From positions 1 to 53,541 of the forward strand of contig JBKECQ010000102.1 in assembly GCA_047974845.1 (NCBI GenBank): 53,541 nt of DNA. Direction: 5' to 3'. Below the pieces are notes generated by a model. The model made no database searches, was not told the DNA's origin, and was given only the letters and a program-made list of their open reading frames with translations. The translations under genes were made by a program, and so were the position numbers. The stretch's first letter is position 1. Every line of letters begins with the position of its first letter. This document shows positions 51,564-53,541 of this stretch, piece by piece. The stretch is from Aminipila sp047974845 (lineage in GTDB: Bacteria > Bacillota > Clostridia > Peptostreptococcales > Anaerovoracaceae).

Positions 51564-51609
51564 AGGGCATATCCTTCTTTAATGCAAAAAAGATACGCCC
51601 TGTTTTTTT
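51564..51609. terminator. Intrinsic terminator between convergent peptidase and PHP genes
   Basis: agggc (51564-51568) pairs with gccct (51597-51601), and after one mismatch tatc (570-573) pairs with gata (592-595). T7 follows at 51603-51609. A-rich sequence on the other side could serve the minus strand. Confidence 0.75.
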
Positions 51610-51688
51610 ATAACTATATAAGTTTTAAATAGATTTTAAATAAAATTTATTTAAAATTGAAATTTTATTGAAATTTTAAGCTGAATAT

Positions 51689-52489
51689 TTAGATGCTTAT
51701 AAAATTTACGTTTCTCTTCTCGAAAGTAGAAATGTATTTAAAACCTATATTTTTTAATATTTCTATTACATCCTCATAATGGTCACCGATACAAGCGGGA
51801 TTGTGTGCATCAGAGCCAAAAGTTATAATTTCACCACCTAACTGCTTGTATAACTTTAAAATATCACCAGTTGGGGTTGTCCTTCCATCTCTTAGATATC
51901 TATAACAAGATGAGTTGAACTCAATACCTTTACCATTATGTATTAAATGCTTTAAGATGCTTTCAATTATATCCATTAGGGGGTTATATGATGGTATCTT
52001 TTGAAAAGGTACATATCTATCCACCACATTTATATGTCCCATAACATCAAAATCATTATAGCTCTTTAAGCAGTCATAAGCATACTCATAATACCTGTTA
52101 AAAGCCTTTGGAATATCGGTATCATCAGTGAAATACTCCATATATAAATCTTTGCTATCGGTACAGTGGAAAGATCCTAATATAAAATCATATTGAAAAG
52201 CATTTGCGGCAGTACTGCACTTTTCCATGGTTTTTCCATGCTGTATTCCAATCTCTATGCCTTTAACAATTTTAATTCTATCTTTATATTGCTCCTGTAG
52301 GGACAACAAAGTTTTATGGTATTCTTGGAAATCTAAAATAAATGGGTACTGCGGATCTGGATAGTCTGGGTCAAAGTGATCTGTAATAGCCAGTTCTTTA
52401 ACACCCAAGGCTAAAGCCGCCTCAATCATTTCAGTAGCAGGTATATTGCAATCGTCTGAGAATGATGAATGTGTGTGATAGTCATACAT
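51689..52489 (-). CDS. Histidinol-phosphatase-type PHP-domain phosphoesterase (HisJ/HisK family)
   Basis: The 266-residue PHP-fold enzyme has the full set of metal-binding motifs: DYHTHSSFSDD at the N-terminus, ITDHFD, KGIEIG, GSFHC, MGHINVVDRY and FGSDAHNP. The HisJ-family pattern suggests dephosphorylation of L-histidinol phosphate. There are no other histidine genes nearby, so another phosphoester substrate is possible. The SD ggaggt precedes the ATG at 52489 on the minus strand. Its 5' region shares the 222-nt divergent gap with the ECF sigma factor, and a gtgtgaaa/tttcacac palindrome (52559-52580) lies in it. Confidence 0.85.
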   Translation of the reverse strand: MYDYHTHSSFSDDCNIPATEMIEAALALGVKELAITDHFDPDYPDPQYPFILDFQEYHKTLLSLQEQYKDRIKIVKGIEIGIQHGKTMEKCSTAANAFQYDFILGSFHCTDSKDLYMEYFTDDTDIPKAFNRYYEYAYDCLKSYNDFDVMGHINVVDRYVPFQKIPSYNPLMDIIESILKHLIHNGKGIEFNSSCYRYLRDGRTTPTGDILKLYKQLGGEIITFGSDAHNPACIGDHYEDVIEILKNIGFKYISTFEKRNVNFISI

Positions 52490-52558
52490 AGTAAAGTACC
52501 TCCATTTAAATGTGAATTACCCAAATAATAGAATTATAAAACGTTAAATGTGTTCAAT

Positions 52559-52580
52559 GTGTGAAAATTAAATTTCACAC
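52559..52580. promoter_or_regulatory. Palindrome in the divergent intergenic region
   Basis: gtgtgaaa (52559-52566) and tttcacac (52573-52580) form an 8-bp inverted repeat with a 6-bp centre, 70 bp upstream of the PHP gene start. It could be an operator for either divergent gene; no T-run follows. Confidence 0.4.
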
Positions 52581-52589
52581 TTATTATCC

Positions 52590-52619
52590 TTGTGTAGTTT
52601 ATATATAATTTGGTATAAT
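52590..52619 (+). promoter_or_regulatory. Extended -10 promoter upstream of the ECF sigma gene
   Basis: TTGTGT (52590-52595), 18-nt spacer, TGGTATAAT with TATAAT at 52614-52619. The leader carries an 8-bp hairpin gataaacg/cgtttatc (52635-52642/52653-52660) before ATG 52712. Confidence 0.65.
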
Positions 52620-52711
52620 AACTAATAAATATTGGATAAACGTCAATACAGTCGTTTATCTCAAATTCATATGATATCATAAAATACATTTCTTGAAAAG
52701 AGCGCAAAAGT

Positions 52712-53281
52712 ATGATTTCTGAAGAAGAAAAGTTATTAATTAAAAAGGCAAAAGAAGGTGACGAGGGTAGTTTTGAAACCCTCATTTTGTCGTGCAAAGG
52801 AAAAGCATATAATATAGCGCTACGATATGTAAAAAATGAAAATGATGCACTGGATATACTTCAAGAAAGTTTTATTAAAATATTTAGGCACTTGCCTAAG
52901 TTTAATGAACAGAGTAAGTTTGATACTTGGGTATATAGGATAGTAGTAAATACTTGCAATGATTTTTTAAGAAAAAATAAAGCTAGGTTTAATGAAATAT
53001 CCTCCATATCAAATGATGAGGAAACTACTGAAATAGAAATACAAGACACCTCACCAATACCGGAAGAGGTAGTTTTAAATAAGGAACATAGCTCGTATAT
53101 ACTTGAATGTTTGGAGAAAATACCAATAGAGCATAAAGAAATGATTATTCTCAGAGATATAAAAGGATTTTCATATGATGAAATATCGGAAATAGTGGAA
53201 TGCTCAATAGGAACTGTTAAATCAAGGATATCAAGAGCAAGAAGTAGGTTAAAAGAAGTATATTTAAATAATAATTCATAA
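52712..53281 (+). CDS. ECF-type RNA polymerase sigma factor (SigW/RpoE family)
   Basis: This 189-residue alternative sigma factor has only regions 2 and 4. Region 2 (about 15-85) includes ALRYVKNENDALDILQESFIKIFRHL and FDTWVYRIVVNTCNDFLRK. Region 4 (about 125-180) includes LEKIPIEHKEMIILRDIKGFSYDEISEI and the recognition helix GTVKSRISRARSRLKE. Such factors answer envelope or other stress and are usually held by an anti-sigma factor encoded next door, which would lie beyond the right edge. The SD before ATG 52712 is weak. A GGAAC-N17-GTCTAA element lies about 80 nt downstream. Confidence 0.92.
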   Translation: MISEEEKLLIKKAKEGDEGSFETLILSCKGKAYNIALRYVKNENDALDILQESFIKIFRHLPKFNEQSKFDTWVYRIVVNTCNDFLRKNKARFNEISSISNDEETTEIEIQDTSPIPEEVVLNKEHSSYILECLEKIPIEHKEMIILRDIKGFSYDEISEIVECSIGTVKSRISRARSRLKEVYLNNNS

Positions 53282-53360
53282 AAAAGTTACTTTATAAAGC
53301 TACTTTGTATATGTAATAAAAGACATAAAAAATTTTTACCAACAAAAAATATAAAATAAA

Positions 53361-53388
53361 GGAACAAAAATCTCACAGATGAGTCTAA
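53361..53388 (+). promoter_or_regulatory. Candidate ECF-type promoter downstream of the sigma gene
   Basis: GGAAC (53361-53365), 17-nt spacer, GTCTAA (53383-53388) fits the general ECF pattern of an AAC-containing -35 and a GTC-type -10. A sigma-A-like TATAAT also occurs at 53394-53399 but lacks a -35. The remaining 53282-53541 stretch shows no clear gene. Confidence 0.35.
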
Positions 53389-53541
53389 CTATATATAATG
53401 ATATACATTAATAATTTTGAGGAAAGACCAACTATCAAAAGTCAATAGATAAATAAAAAAGATTTTTGAATATGGGAAGTATTTTTATGCATCACAAAAA
53501 GACCTGCAAAAGCAAGTTTTTTATGTAGTAGATATACCATT

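Noticed and set aside
53488..53529. Short reading frame MHHKKTCKSKFFM near the right edge
   Set aside because: It has only 13 codons, no family resemblance and a poor SD.

Overview
The window is low-GC DNA with strong Shine-Dalgarno (SD) sequences, frequent TTG/GTG starts and many intrinsic hairpin-plus-T-run terminators. Gene content points to an anaerobic, Gram-positive member of the Clostridia: the conserved dgt-dnaG-rpoD-trmK-nif3 block, the ylxY-mlpA-dut block, S-layer homology domains, a dlt (teichoic acid D-alanylation) operon, a CbiD-type anaerobic cobalamin pathway, a class A-like RNase P RNA and a Firmicutes-type 6S RNA. I cannot name the species from the sequence.

Layout. 1-117: right end of an IS3/IS150-type insertion sequence. 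193-3837: accessory genes, namely a flavodoxin/ferredoxin fusion (-), a small ORF with a large serine recombinase (+), and a Cys-rich protein (-). 3972-9719: a DUF6648-like protein, then a cell-envelope set of an AlgI-like MBOAT O-acyltransferase, its AlgX/DHHW-like partner, and a secreted phosphodiester glycosidase with three SLH repeats. 9812-12604: YlxY-like deacetylase, M16 peptidase, dUTPase. 12614-23408: cobalamin cluster cbiG-cbiET-cbiA-cbiD-cbiF-cbiH-cbiB-cobD-cbiP-cbiC, mostly translationally coupled. 23488-24626: a catalase-like protein split over two ORFs. 24644-26390: a four-repeat Pho box, a DUF47 protein and a Pit phosphate transporter. 26428-32235: dgt, dnaG, rpoD, trmK, nif3. 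32321-32667: rnpB. 32828-34420: structured leader and MATE exporter. 34727-40341: Cys-cluster protein, 1415-residue dehydratase-activase-like fusion, YebC. 40664-44867: dltA-dltB-dltC-dltD plus a 53-residue dltX overlapping the end of dltD. 45094-47267: stalk-domain protein and zinc-ribbon membrane protein. 47340-48402: 6S RNA and formate/nitrite-type transporter. 48545-51554: structured leader, OPT transporter, P1/S58 peptidase. 51689-53281: PHP phosphatase (-) and an ECF sigma factor.

How the genes work together. Two independent MBOAT acylation systems are present. In each, a C-terminal aromatic hexapeptide of the form [FY]xYxxF is visible: at the very end of the AlgI-like protein in one, and at the end of the DltX microprotein in the other. 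The cobalamin cluster covers most ring methylation and lower-loop steps, but lacks cbiL, the cobaltochelatase, cbiJ and the nucleotide-loop genes, and it has no visible cobalamin riboswitch. The phosphate operon carries its own PhoP-type operator.

Most notable observations: the split catalase-like gene pair whose heme-ligand tyrosine is replaced by histidine; the dltX microprotein and the shared MBOAT hexapeptide; the Pho box; terminator hairpins that contain or abut the next gene's SD (9812-9850); the multi-hairpin leaders before the MATE and OPT transporters; and at least five unrelated short tandem repeats, four or more of them in intergenic gaps.
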